Positions 38,901 through 50,200 of a stretch of DNA of 64,000 bases are shown piece by piece. The notes under the pieces are model-generated. The model was not told the DNA's origin, ran no database searches, and saw nothing but the letters and a program-made list of their open reading frames with translations. The stretch lies in NCBI GenBank assembly GCA_002794735.1, contig NBAZ01000001.1:310001-374000 (forward strand), in the 5' to 3' direction. Each line of letters starts with the position of its first letter. The first letter of the stretch is position 1. This DNA is from Pyrrhoderma lamaoense (taxonomy: Eukaryota > Basidiomycota > Agaricomycetes > Hymenochaetales > Hymenochaetaceae). The translations under genes were made by a program, and so were the position numbers.

Positions 38901-41157
38901 ATTAACCGTGTCAAGCAGTGATGCAGGACTCCGGATACAAGAGTACTATTTTAGATTGTATTCCTATCAGTAACTTTTAAAAAAGAGTTTGTAAATAACC
39001 GCGGGAACATACTGTTGGTTCACAAAAGTTTTCAGTTCCCGTAGAACCCTAACATAGATACGAGCCAGAAGTAGTCAATGATGTGCAATCTCAACGCCTC
39101 ATATGGAAACGCTGTGACTTGTACTGACTCCGTGACTTCTGTTTCAGTGGATGGAATGTGATCCACAATAGACTCAAACGCTAAGGAAGTAGAATAAATT
39201 CATCGAAGCGCCACGACGAGCGACAGAGTGACGGCACACCTCTTTGTACAACACTTTCTGGAGCTTTCTGCTTCTTCAGAACTGCTAGCCGCATCCAACG
39301 TAGTTGTTGATGTTCCGAGTCATTCTAAAGAGATATTCATTTGCTGCGATACTGTGTGAAGATAGAATCTGCACCTTAATATCGGGGTCATCAATGAGCT
39401 CTTGAAGCGTCGACTCGGCTCGAGTCAGATTTTCCACCTCTACTGAAGAAGAAAGATAGAATGCTCGGGCTATGCCATACATTCCCATCTCATCAGTATT
39501 AGAAGAAGGCTTTCCCTGTCACACATACCCAAACTACGTAGAATTATTCGCTTACGAAATCCGAAGTAATTTATTATAAAGTAACGCCGCATGTTGTATT
39601 GATAATCTCCCTACCTTGAGTTCAGTTATATTGGGAGTTGCCGACTCTTCCATTTTATCCAAAAGCATGAATGCTTTTTGAAACCATTTTATACTATCCA
39701 ACGCCCTTTTTGCATCTATGAGATGAATAGTACTGTCTTCAGCGAGCCGAGCGGAAGCTTTAAGCATCGACTTCCCAATCTCCGTCATTCTAGACGCCAA
39801 TAGTTCTCTCTAATTATGATATTTGAAGCAATAGAGCATTTCGAGTATTTCAATGATATAAGTATAAAATTGAATTTACTTACGTCAGAAGGTGTGATGA
39901 GACTGAGACGCTTCGCGTCGCCCTCTTTAAGGAGTAAGTACGGTATGTGAGACAACCAAAACGGGGAAGCTATACTTGAGAACCGCACCTGCAATTTTCT
40001 CAAGCATGAATTGTGCGATAGCATCATTCCCTTCTCGCCATGCCTGAGAAGATGAATAAGGTATGTATTCAGAAGGTTACCATTGATCATCGATAACGAC
40101 GGCGGGATCACAATCTAGGATTAGTATTTGAATATCCAAGGTTCAACCCGGAAGCGACATACAACGAGCATGCGGCTACAGAAATAAAGAATAACCGCTC
40201 GAGCAGTTGCTTGTTCTAACGCATTATTACCTTCATGATCTAAATTTCGCAACTTCTCTTCAAACTAAAAAGAGGTAGGGTGTTGATTTGAACACAACAG
40301 CTATCTCAGCATGCGAAAATCTTGCCTTGGCGGCTGTCCCCAGCATGCTTGCGGCGACATTATTCCTTCCACATTCTAGTATGCCAGAAATTAGATCAAC
40401 TTAACTAGTATGGAATCACTAGATAAGAATAAACTCAATAATACCCACCGGAAAGGGAAACTCCAGTTTTGCTTGCCAACTGCAACATATTCACAAGGGC
40501 TAGAAGCCGAGATGAGTTCACGAAGACTAAAAAAATTACTCCCACGAAAATCGTAGTGCTAATTCGAATTGATATTCAGGGATACCTACATTCGATGCCG
40601 GGCTTCTGCTCGATACCCGCTTCAATCAAGCGGAAGCCAGCCAGTCTGACTAACGTCGGTTTTGTATATTTTTTTTTGTTGCATCCCGCGAAAAAAAAAA
40701 GGTGCGGTACAAAACGTTAGATCTTCGCGCTCACACAATAACAGATGTCGCCGGAAGTAAGGTGCCGTGCACTCAGGAGAAAAGTGATAATGGGGTTGCT
40801 GAGACTTACGTGCAGCAAACAGACATCGATCTTCGTCGCTTCTTGATCCCTCTAGTATAAGTCTAGCCATGTTCCACAGATGGACACCTTGGGTGGACGT
40901 CTTTAGACTGGACACAAGAGAGATAGGGTGTATGGAATGAGCCTGCCTTCACAATCAAGGGTGTCGGTAACACTAGTAGCTACTTTATGCCTTTTACGTT
41001 GTTCAGATATTGTTTCTCCGAGTGCCGCAAGTTGCTGCAAGTCGTCCAACAGTCTAGGTCTTGCACCATCTTGACTTAAATCAGCAAGCTTAGACTTCAC
41101 CCGTGCTAAAATTTCTATCCAACGTTTTACTAAATCAGGAGGAAGGAGAAACGACAA
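35951..41157 (-). CDS. ZIP4: Meiosis protein Spo22/Zip4 family (TPR), many exons
   Basis: Meiotic TPR protein of the ZMM group; Zip4 homologues link synaptonemal-complex assembly to crossover formation. The gene starts MSFLLPPDLVKRWIEILARV at 41157 and is broken into perhaps twenty short exons. Recognisable pieces in order: LWNMARLILEGSRSD, FRLIEAGIEQKPGIE, AWREGNDAIAQFMLEKIA, IKWFQKAFMLLDKMEESA (typical of the family), GMYGIARAFYLSSSVEVENL, EALLKTLQTHG, LWRTAFNVAIQGCSEWQYAEDQ, KFSRWLRTICTILLSRN, YVEQALTVLEEQ, VYPMDERHWLLSTSYNTGVEC, ASSLDEAKRWFELSTVICRS and the last exon ISETYRRLLDQYASRQ with a stop at 35951. I fixed the 3' end by following these C-terminal exons past the apparent stop at 36502. 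Individual exon limits in the middle were not all resolved; one possible frame problem near 40030 remains. Confidence 0.85.
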
Positions 41158-41794
41158 ATATGGAGAATGATTTCTATACCTGACACATCATTAAACGTCT
41201 CTTCAAGCGGCGATGCACTTGGCACCCCCTTTCTTTTGAGTGTGGACATCGCGCGTTAAGTTCGAGGCGCGTGCTGTCACAAGTGATAAATATGGGCGGA
41301 GAGGATGTGACAGAATAACGCTGATCATGGATGGGTAAGTAATCGCCGATCTTCTTAAAACGGCAATGCATGATACAAGTTTTACTTCGAGCGATTTTGT
41401 TACATGTGTTGTTGTGCGTAGTGACGTCTTCCGTCTTCCGAATGTTATTAATAATTCTTTTGGTTGAATATTTCACGACGCCACTAAACTGAGCAATTGA
41501 CGCTCGACACTTCTGAGAATTTCTCTCAAGTTGGATATGGAATATACGGAGCCTGCAAAAAATGACAAGAACTCTGAACCTGTGAAACTCAGCGAGAATC
41601 ACTCTTGCGGTGCACAAGGGTACGTCCCACACCACGCCTCTATTTACATCTTCTCTGCCACCATAGACTTCTTTGTAAATCAAACACTGGTGGTTTTGGA
41701 GTCCCGATAAAAGTATCTTGCTGATTATTAGTTCCGGCTCGTCCTTGTGCTCGGATGTCCTTGGTTTGTACTATAGAGAGCGCGATGGGAAGGT
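41158..41794. promoter_or_regulatory. Divergent promoter region ZIP4 / small membrane protein
   Basis: 637 bp between outward-facing genes. A 169-codon minus frame (41174-41683) runs through it but is Cys/His/Arg-rich with no pattern and is treated as chance. Confidence 0.45.
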
Positions 41795-42554
41795 ATGTTC
41801 GCCGGTATCACATCTGGATTCTTTGGAGGTATGTAAACTACGTTCTTTGTTTAGTACATCGATTGGCGAGCGTTTGCGCTTCATAAATTGAGTCTTGTAC
41901 TATTCTGTTCTATTCCTTGTGATGTATCCAGCTTCTCATTGTTATATCATACCGCTGATACGATTTGATCTCTTCTTTGATTATGTTATTAATATCTGTA
42001 TCACCAGGGTTAGTAGGAATGCAACTCTTCCGGTTCGACCGAAAGAAAACCTTATTCTGTGGAATCCGTAAGTCCAATTGAGTTGCTTCAACATAATCCT
42101 GTACCTCTTGTTTCTATATTTCCCCAAATAGTCAAAAGCAATTCGTGCGCATACCATTTCATTGTTATTTTTGAGAAATTCTCACCGCTTTGGACAAAAA
42201 CCTCACGACTCGGCATATACAATCTGCCTGAGCTGTGCATCCGTTCCTATCCCAGTCATCTGTCCACAACTTAATCTTATCAATACTCCCTTACCCCAGT
42301 ATTCTTTTATGGCCTCAATTGAGTCCGTTAAACCGCTCTGACCCGATTCTTATCTGCGTTGCTTCCCTATTGCTAACGTTTTTTACGTTTCAAATTTTTT
42401 TTCTAATGGGGCAGTTACGACGGCCCTTTCAGGCTATTATTTCACTCAAGCAATCACAAGCACACACATAGCCAAGGCGCGAGCCGAAGAAACGAAACTT
42501 CGTCAGACTAAATCGTCTGAATTTGTTCCAGACGATATTGTGCCACAGCCGTAG
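41795..42554 (+). CDS. Small two-span membrane protein, 77 aa
   Basis: Three exons (41795-41828, 42008-42067, 42415-42554) join in phase to 77 residues. Each open frame is too short to stand out on its own. The protein begins MFAGITSGFFGGLVGMQLF, a glycine-rich first span. It continues with a basic turn (RFDRKKTLF), a second span (CGILTTALSGYYFTQA), a charged helix (AKARAEETKLRQTK) and an acidic tail (EFVPDDIVPQP). An in-frame stop lies just upstream of the chosen Met. The Gly-zipper-like spans and charged helix resemble small mitochondrial inner-membrane proteins, but I do not recognise a family, and location is inference. The introns (179 and 347 bp) are longer than usual for this window. 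Confidence 0.6.
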
Positions 42555-43800
42555 CCAAAACAATTCATACTTCTTTAAGTCCGTGGCACTCGTATCTTCT
42601 GTGAAGCCCCCCCCCCCCCCTGTTCCTTTATTTTTCTCATTAATGACTCTGTAAATGACAGGTAGCTCGATTTGGAAGCACTTGTCCGAAATAGATTGCC
42701 TTTTCTAGTATATACTGCCATGGGTTCGTTGCTCTAATCTTCGCGTCTAGAATTGATAATACGGCGTTGTCCGTGAACACATTGACCTTCGATCATAAGT
42801 AAACGTTCAAACAAAGAGCGTTGCTATCAAGATGGGCACACATCGAACTCTATAGATTTTTCAATTGTTTCCCGCCGAAACGACAAGTGTGTGCCTCTAA
42901 AATGGGGGGTTCCCCGTCATGACGAGCATGGTTTTTTGATGCCAGATAATATCAAACGATATCGGATGTACGGACAGAAAGAGATTGAAATTTATGTTGG
43001 TCACTACATTGATATTAATGAATCAACCACACTACTTTATGCAACTGAAGCGTATTCCATATTTGTCTATCGTATGTAACAAATTCCATGGAGATCCTTA
43101 CCCCCCCTTTCATGCGTTAAACGATGGTATTTTTTCTCCGGTGATATTAGAAAATGCTCATCAAACACAGGACGACAGCAATGTACATCATCTGTTACCG
43201 CCTATGACCTCTTTCCTTTGTAGTGTATCTACAAAAAAAAAAAGACCTAGACCATGGTCACAACAAGGGGTGGTGCACTTTCAAAAAAATTTTATCGAAT
43301 GCGGAGTCGCGGAACTTGATGTAACCATCTCCTCCCTTTCAAATCGTATCGACATACACAGATCCCCCAAACGTGTGCAACAAGATCCAGAACAAAGACA
43401 AGAGAGTTTGCGTATACAAAGATTCAACCTGTGTTTTGTTCATTACCCAAAAAAAAAAAAATAAACAAAATTCCCTAGATTTCATCCGAACATTCCCTTG
43501 TCTGATGTCCGGTTCTCCCGGTTGAGAAGTAAGGTAAGAGGTTGTGTTAAAAAAAATAATGCCAACCCAGATCGGAACCTGAGCCAGGTTCAGTTAGTTT
43601 AGAATTTAATTTATATTTGACTCATTTACCCGTTTGGCTATTGATTTCTTTATGATTCTTATTTCCCATTTCAATTAATTGCCATGCCCCAACCGGTTGT
43701 TTGATAAGAAGAGGGGGAAGGGGAGGGGGGGGGGGGTAAAGGAAATTTTCATGGGTGAGTGCGGCTCCAAGGGCTTATTGAGGGAAATCGAAACGACGAG

Positions 43801-43820
43801 AGCTAGCTAGCTAGCTAGCT
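43801..43820. repeat. (AGCT)5 microsatellite
   Basis: Five perfect tandem copies of the self-complementary tetranucleotide AGCT. Any register can fold back on itself. Confidence 0.9.
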
Positions 43821-45780
43821 TAACCGAAAAGGGGAGCGGTATTTGTGTGTCTCGTGTCCCTTAAACGAGGGAGAGACGTATTCTGGAATAAAATAAATAA
43901 AAAATTTCGCAGGCGTAACTCGACGTCAATTCTTCAGAGTCCGAGGAATTTAATGTTGTGCTTTGTATGTTACTATGTATTGTATAACGAGTCGTCTGAC
44001 CCGTAATATGCCATACCCGTCGGCATGGATTTTTCGTTCTAGTTCAAGCTTAAGCAAAAAAATTGAGCATTCCTTTCCAAGCGTCCCGTTACTATGTTCG
44101 CGATATTGGAAGGGGCCAGAAAGAAAATACATCGTAATTACATCCTCCTTAGCCCCATTTTTGCTTACATGTAGACACATAAGATGTCCGTTGCATTAAA
44201 AAATTCTCGGAGAGTCAAAGATGACAATGATAGGGATAGCCGCAGCCCATCCCGAAACTGATTATGATCTCATATCAATTTAAAGCTTAGGGGGAAGGTT
44301 TCCAAATTACCCAAAATGATAAACAGGGAAAAATGCCGAATCAATCGACTTTCTGATCCGCTAAATCCGAATCCAATGAAAAAAGTATATATATATAATA
44401 TTCATATATATATAGAAATAAACTAATTAATGAATATAAATGGAGCTTTTGAAATCCAACAACCGAAGCTAGGAATAAATAAAAATAAAAGTAAATGATC
44501 AAGAAGTTCCATATAAAGTAATAATATATATATATATAATTTTTCCGAAGATTCGCATTTCCCGCATAATTTCATAGTCTGGGCGGGGTAGAAAGATCTC
44601 ACCAGATCTCTTGATGGCCTTCGAAGTTCCGGGCCTAAACTTATTTTCTCCCCCTTTCACCTTTTTTTTTTTTACGTTCCTTTGCGCGTGTGCAAATAAT
44701 AAATCTCCCTGTGACAGTTACCTCCCCGTTACACAATTTAGTTTTACTAGTTCTTAGTCTTAGTCTTAGTCTAGAGACAATGCGTTGCCATTTTTTTTGA
44801 CTTCCCTTGATTCGATCCTTTAATTTTTTTTGTTCTAAACTCAAAATTCCCTTTTTTTCTTTTAGCGTTTTTTGATCTACATCTTCACTTCCCGCTTTCC
44901 TGTGCTTCCAAACTAACATTTCCATCCCCCACCCTTCCCGATCCCGAACAAAAGCCCAAAGGGATAAAAAAAATGTAATTAAAAAAAAGGTAAAACAAAA
45001 AACTCCTTTGCATTTCCGTTTCCGCTTTTTTTCTAAAATTACTTCTATCAAGTTGAGTTGAGCTCTCCCGACCAACCACCGACGTCCAGTTTAATGATTA
45101 ATCAAGTTCTTTTCTTCTTCTTTCTCCCTTTCTCCAATTCCTTTTTTATTTTTTGTTACGAATCTTCGTTCATCAACACGAACACGAGATGATTCCCATG
45201 TCGGGTTTACTCACCTTATCATCTTTCTTTAAAAATCTCTAATCAAAGAAAAATGCTATGATTTATGATAACACGTACTCAGTACTGTATACCTTTTATC
45301 CGTCCCATCGCACGGGTTCTCACTTGAACACTTCGATCGAGAATTGAAATCCCTTCTCCGCATTCCTTTGATGACGTTTTTCCATATTTATATTCGATAA
45401 CTAATATTTAGTTAACTGATGGGATATGGATATAGGATATGGGAATAGATGGATAGATGATTGGGAGATGAAGAACGATTTGAGATCTTTCTCCACCCAC
45501 CTCACCTCCTTCCCGACGCGTACTAAGTAAAACTAACTTAGTAAGTAGTAACTTGTTTACTTTCTCTGAGTCTCTCATAGCGGCGCAATAATTTCTCTTT
45601 TTCCCTTTCCCTTTACGTTTACGTTTTTCTTTTTTTTGTGTGTTTCATACATTTTTAAAAACATTTATTTCCCGTTTTTTGATCGTGATGAACACTTTAT
45701 ACCAATTTTTTTGATTTTCACATTTCCTTTTTACTTTATTTTTTCCTTTTGTCTCAAACTAAGATTTTCAGTTATGTATC

Positions 45781-45850
45781 CAGCCTCAGCCTCAGCCTGC
45801 GCGATCAAAATTGACACTAGCATAGCATCAGCATCAGCATCAGCATCAAG
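45781..45850. repeat. (CAGCCT)n / (CAGCAT)n repeat tract
   Basis: About four copies of AGCCTC followed, after a short gap, by five copies of AGCATC on the plus strand. Imperfect hexamer microsatellite in noncoding DNA. Confidence 0.8.
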
Positions 45851-47221
45851 AAATCAGTGTATCAGTGTGCTTTGGATCTCCGTCCATCCATCCATCGATG
45901 TGCATGCAGTCCATACAGTAAAGTAACAAAGTAAGACTGACTAATACCTCTCTAAAGAAATTAGAGAAAAAAGATGAATCATTGGTTGAACGAGCGTTTT
46001 AAGAAAATGGTTAACGTATGTTATATATTAATAATACTGATTAATATACATGTATATTGATATATCGATATAAATTTATATGCCTTGATTGGAGAGTAAA
46101 AAGAAGTGGACGTAGACGATAGACGATAAGAAAAAGAAAAAAAGAAATATATGCTTCTTTAGGTAAACACGTTAAGTAAGTAATTTGTTAAGTAGTTAAG
46201 TAGTTAAGTAGTTAGGCAAGTTAAGTAATAAAGAAAAAAAGAGGGACATTAGTAGACGTTGGACACATGCGATGTAATGAATGAAGGAGAATGGGGGGAA
46301 ACCGTAAACCGTAAACCGTAATAAGAGTATGAAAAAAAGAAACATGTTTGAACATATGTAGTAAACCATGAGTTTGTCAACCAAAACGTAGAAAAGTTGT
46401 TTTCATTAAAACGGGATAAAAAATTTGAAGATAAGTGATGATTGAGAGAGGGAACTTGATCTGAAGCAGAACAATACGAAAAAAAACATGTTAATAAAAG
46501 AAATGGAAAACAAAAGAAAAGTTGAGTTATATGAGATGTGTAAAAAAATCGTATGTGTATGTATATATAATATGTGCGTATGTATGTATGTAAGTTAGAA
46601 AAAAAGTAATTGTATATGATATCAGATATGTAAAAAAAAAAGAAAATGCCCTAAAAAAATATCATGAATAAAGAGACGTGAAAAATAAAAGAAAAGAAAA
46701 CGTAAACTAAACCATAACGAAAAAAATATGATCTTTTCAGAAGATGAAGAACAGAGTGGAAAATGGATGGAGAGTTGGGGGAGGAGAGAAGAGATAGGGA
46801 ACAACGAGAGCGAAGACGAGGAGGAAGGGAAGAAGAGAGAGAGGGTGGGGAGGGAGGGGAGGGGAGAAGACAATGTTTTGATGATTAAATCTGTTTTTTT
46901 TCTTTTAAAAAACTATGCTTCAATAACAGAATTTGCTTGATTTGCTTGTGTGTGTACGTATTTCTTAAAATCAAGAAAAAAGAAATAGAGAAAGAAGAGA
47001 AAGAGAAGAAAAAGAAAAAAAAATAGTGGGTGTCACACGAAAAAGAAAATTATTAAAGATATCAAAACAGAAAAGAGTAGGAAAAGATGAAAAAAACATG
47101 AAATTAAAACTGTCAAAGTTCGTCAACATGAATTCAGAAAAGTTGGAAAGAAAACACTCAAAAAAAGAAACGAAACAAGGTGGGGAAAGAAAACAAGACA
47201 ACGTCCGGAGAGGAGAAGGGA

Positions 47222-50200
47222 CTACGCAGAAGTAGTGGTAGTAGCAGATACGTGTCCATACACTTCACCAGCAGATCCATACGCCCTTCTACAAACCCCA
47301 CCACCAACACCGACATTAGAGTACCCATTCGTAGGCGCATAAGAAGCGTACGCAGCAGTGGTAGTAGTAGCAGTAGTAGAAGAATTCTGCTGATGCGTAA
47401 AAGGTGGATAAGTCAAAGACGCTGATGGATGAAGATGATGATGATGATGACTAAGCGTTGTGTCAGGTGCAGTAGTAGAAGAAGTCGTCGCGGTCACGGT
47501 CGGGTGATGATACATATTCGTATATCCATTTCCTGTACTTGTGTCTGTGGTTGTCCATGGCCATGCCATAGGCATGAGCGGGCCGTACGCCTGTCCATGA
47601 GCCCCATACGTATACTGCCCGAACCCATATCCATACCCGTACCCGTACGCATACGAAGAAGCAGCACCGGGTGGAGGAGCAGCGTACCTAAGTCTTCCCT
47701 TTCTGATCTCACTAGTCGTACTATCACTTCTCTGTCTTCCACTGACCATTCCAGCGTTAGCAGTCGTAGAAACACCACCAGCGCCGTGCAACTCTGAGGA
47801 AGTCGTAGGGTAAGCAGCAGTAGCAGTAGGAGCAGCGAGAGAATTAGCGCTCTCAACACCAGAAGGCGAACTTGCCAAAGCATAGAAATAGAGATGAGAA
47901 GGCATGGCACGACGAACAGCTTCAGCACCAGCGTACGGAGCGACCAACATCGCTTCACTCCTCTTCCTCCTCACCCTCTCCTCTCTCTCTCGTTCTTCTC
48001 GTTCTCGCTCGTGTTGGCGTTCACGATCACGATCGCGATCTCTCTCTCGCTGCCTCTGCCTCTCCTCTTCAATCTCTCTTTCACGTTCGAGGTCCTCTTG
48101 TTGCTGCTTCTGTTGCTGTTGGTGGTGGTGGTGGTGGTAATGCTGATACCCCTCTTCCTCCTCTTCAGACATACAAACATCCTCTCCCCCTCTCTTCCTC
48201 TCACATTCCAAACATCTACACTCCCCCTCCTCCACCACCACCTCCTCCTCTTCGTCATCATCACCTTCTTGCCCATCCTCTTCCTCAACTTCCATACCCA
48301 CGTTCAAACCATCAACAGGCGTCCCAAGACTCATCCTCTCAAACTTCCCAAGACCATCCGCACCTGTATGAATCCCGTTCCCGTTCACAACACGAGCACC
48401 GGTACTAATCCCATTAGTAATCCCTCTTTCCCTACTAGCCAAAGCAGCTCCAATGTCGAGCGCAAGACCGGTAGGCCTCTTCGTCCGTCCTCCCACTCCC
48501 ACTCCCGACTGTTTCTGATCCTAGTCCACCACTAGAGCTAGATCCAGAGCTAGAAGAAGAAGGAGCGGAGGCGGAGGCAGCAGACCCAAAACTGAGACTA
48601 ACAGGCGAGAACGCATCCGCCGCAGACCTTTTCGCCGTTCCCGGTCTGCCCACCAGTAGTAGTACCAGTAGTAGTAGCAGTAGCGGTAGTGGCACTAGAG
48701 CTAGTACCAAAACTACTACTCCTAACAGGCGAGACCTGCGTCGACTGAGAGCCGTAGATCCCTCCGAAACCTGAGATGGTGCCGGCTGGTAGCTGTGATA
48801 GCTGTGGTTATAGTGGTGGTGGTGGTGGTGGTGAAGATGGTACTGGTGCGGTTGGGGGTGTAGATGTGCGTGTGCGTGAGGGTGTTGGTGGGGGTAGCTG
48901 ACACCGTTGACGCTATACGTCGTTGGTGCGTAGTTGGTGGCAGCAGCTGCAGTCGAAGTGGATGTAGTAGCAGCGTTAGATGTGTTAGAGGTGTTGGATG
49001 GGTATGTGGAAGTAGAAGTTGAGGTAGATGTGGGGTAAGTGTCTACGGGTAAGCCGAGAGCGTGCTCGAGTTAGACGAGGCGGCGGAAGAGGTAGAAGTG
49101 TTAGTAGATGACGAGTAAGCGTGATTTCCATACGTGTACGCCCCGACGCGCTTGAAGGGTACGCACTTTGCTCTTGAGCGTAGCAGCAGCAGCAGCAGTG
49201 GCCGTAGCATGTGTAGTAGTAGTAGAATACGTAGTCGAAACCGAATCTTCCCCCTCAGAAGAAGTAGCAGCAGACGAGCTCGTGTTGTTACTAGATGACG
49301 AGGCCGAAGAAGACGAGAAGAAGAGATAGAAGGAACGGGGACGACAAAGGTGAAGGGATAAGCAGGCGCGTAGGCGTAGTTCTTCGGTCGGTGCGGACTC
49401 GTGCTACGTGCTCTCTGGTATTGCTGGACTTGAGAGATAGGTAGGGACGAAGACGCGGAGGAAGAGGACGAGGAAGACGTAGTAGTAGGAAGAGGAGGAG
49501 CACCGTGGGCGGTAGTTGTAGTAGTAGTAGTGGTTGGATACCCGTTACTTCCTTGTGCGTACGTATATGCGTATGTATGCGTGTTGGAGGGAGGGTAGAT
49601 CGGTGCAGGAGCAGCAGAGGGGTACGTCTGTTGTTGTTGTTGTTGAGTATACGCATCGACTTGTTGAGGGTGTTGAGCCGTCTGCGCATAAGCATACCCA
49701 TACGCTACTTGCTGCTGTTGCGAGTGCTGTTGTTGACCAACAACCGTCGTCGTCGTAGTAGTAGTAATAGTATTAGGAACCCTCACCGTCCCCGTCCCCT
49801 CCTGCCTCATCATCATCATCCTCCTCCTCGCCCTCCACCTCTCATACTCCCTCTCCTTCGCAAGCACAAGCCCCTCAAGAGGTTCAACCAACTCTCATAA
49901 GTCGTCGCATCCACAAACAACTTAAACCCAACCCCTTGCAAAAACTCACGTTCCATCTTGTTAAGCTCCTCTAACGCGATACCCGATACGTCTGACCATG
50001 TCTTGTTCGTGTATGTGTTACTGTTTCAAGGGGAGCGAAAAGGGTTTAAGAAAAAATAGTTAGTTAGTTAGTTGTTGTGTTCCCGGTTAATAAAAAGTAG
50101 TGTAAGTAAGAGAAATGAAGTAAAGGTAATACGCGTCCCCGGTTTTGAACCAGAAACGCTAATTAAGGACGCGTCGTATTCTTAGCCCAACCACCAAGGA

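Larger units (their letters stand above)
42555..47221. other. 4.7-kb gene-free convergent interval
   Basis: Only short frames occur. Homopolymers (C-run at about 42607-42620, G-run at about 43725-43736), an (AGCT) repeat, (TA) repeats near 44390 and 44525, and triplet/hexamer repeats near 45785-45850 are present. From about 44640 to 45150 the plus strand is pyrimidine-rich. From about 46440 to 47220 it is purine-rich. The latter probably includes the 3' UTR of the cyclin gene. No gene supported. Confidence 0.6.

Noticed and set aside
41174..41683. 169-codon minus ORF upstream of ZIP4
   Set aside because: Composition is random (Cys, His, Arg-rich), no family pattern, lies in a divergent promoter.
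47429..48535. Several long plus-strand ORFs
   Set aside because: They are antisense shadows of the repetitive cyclin tail (Arg/Ser-rich, Leu/Ser-rich products of triplet repeats).
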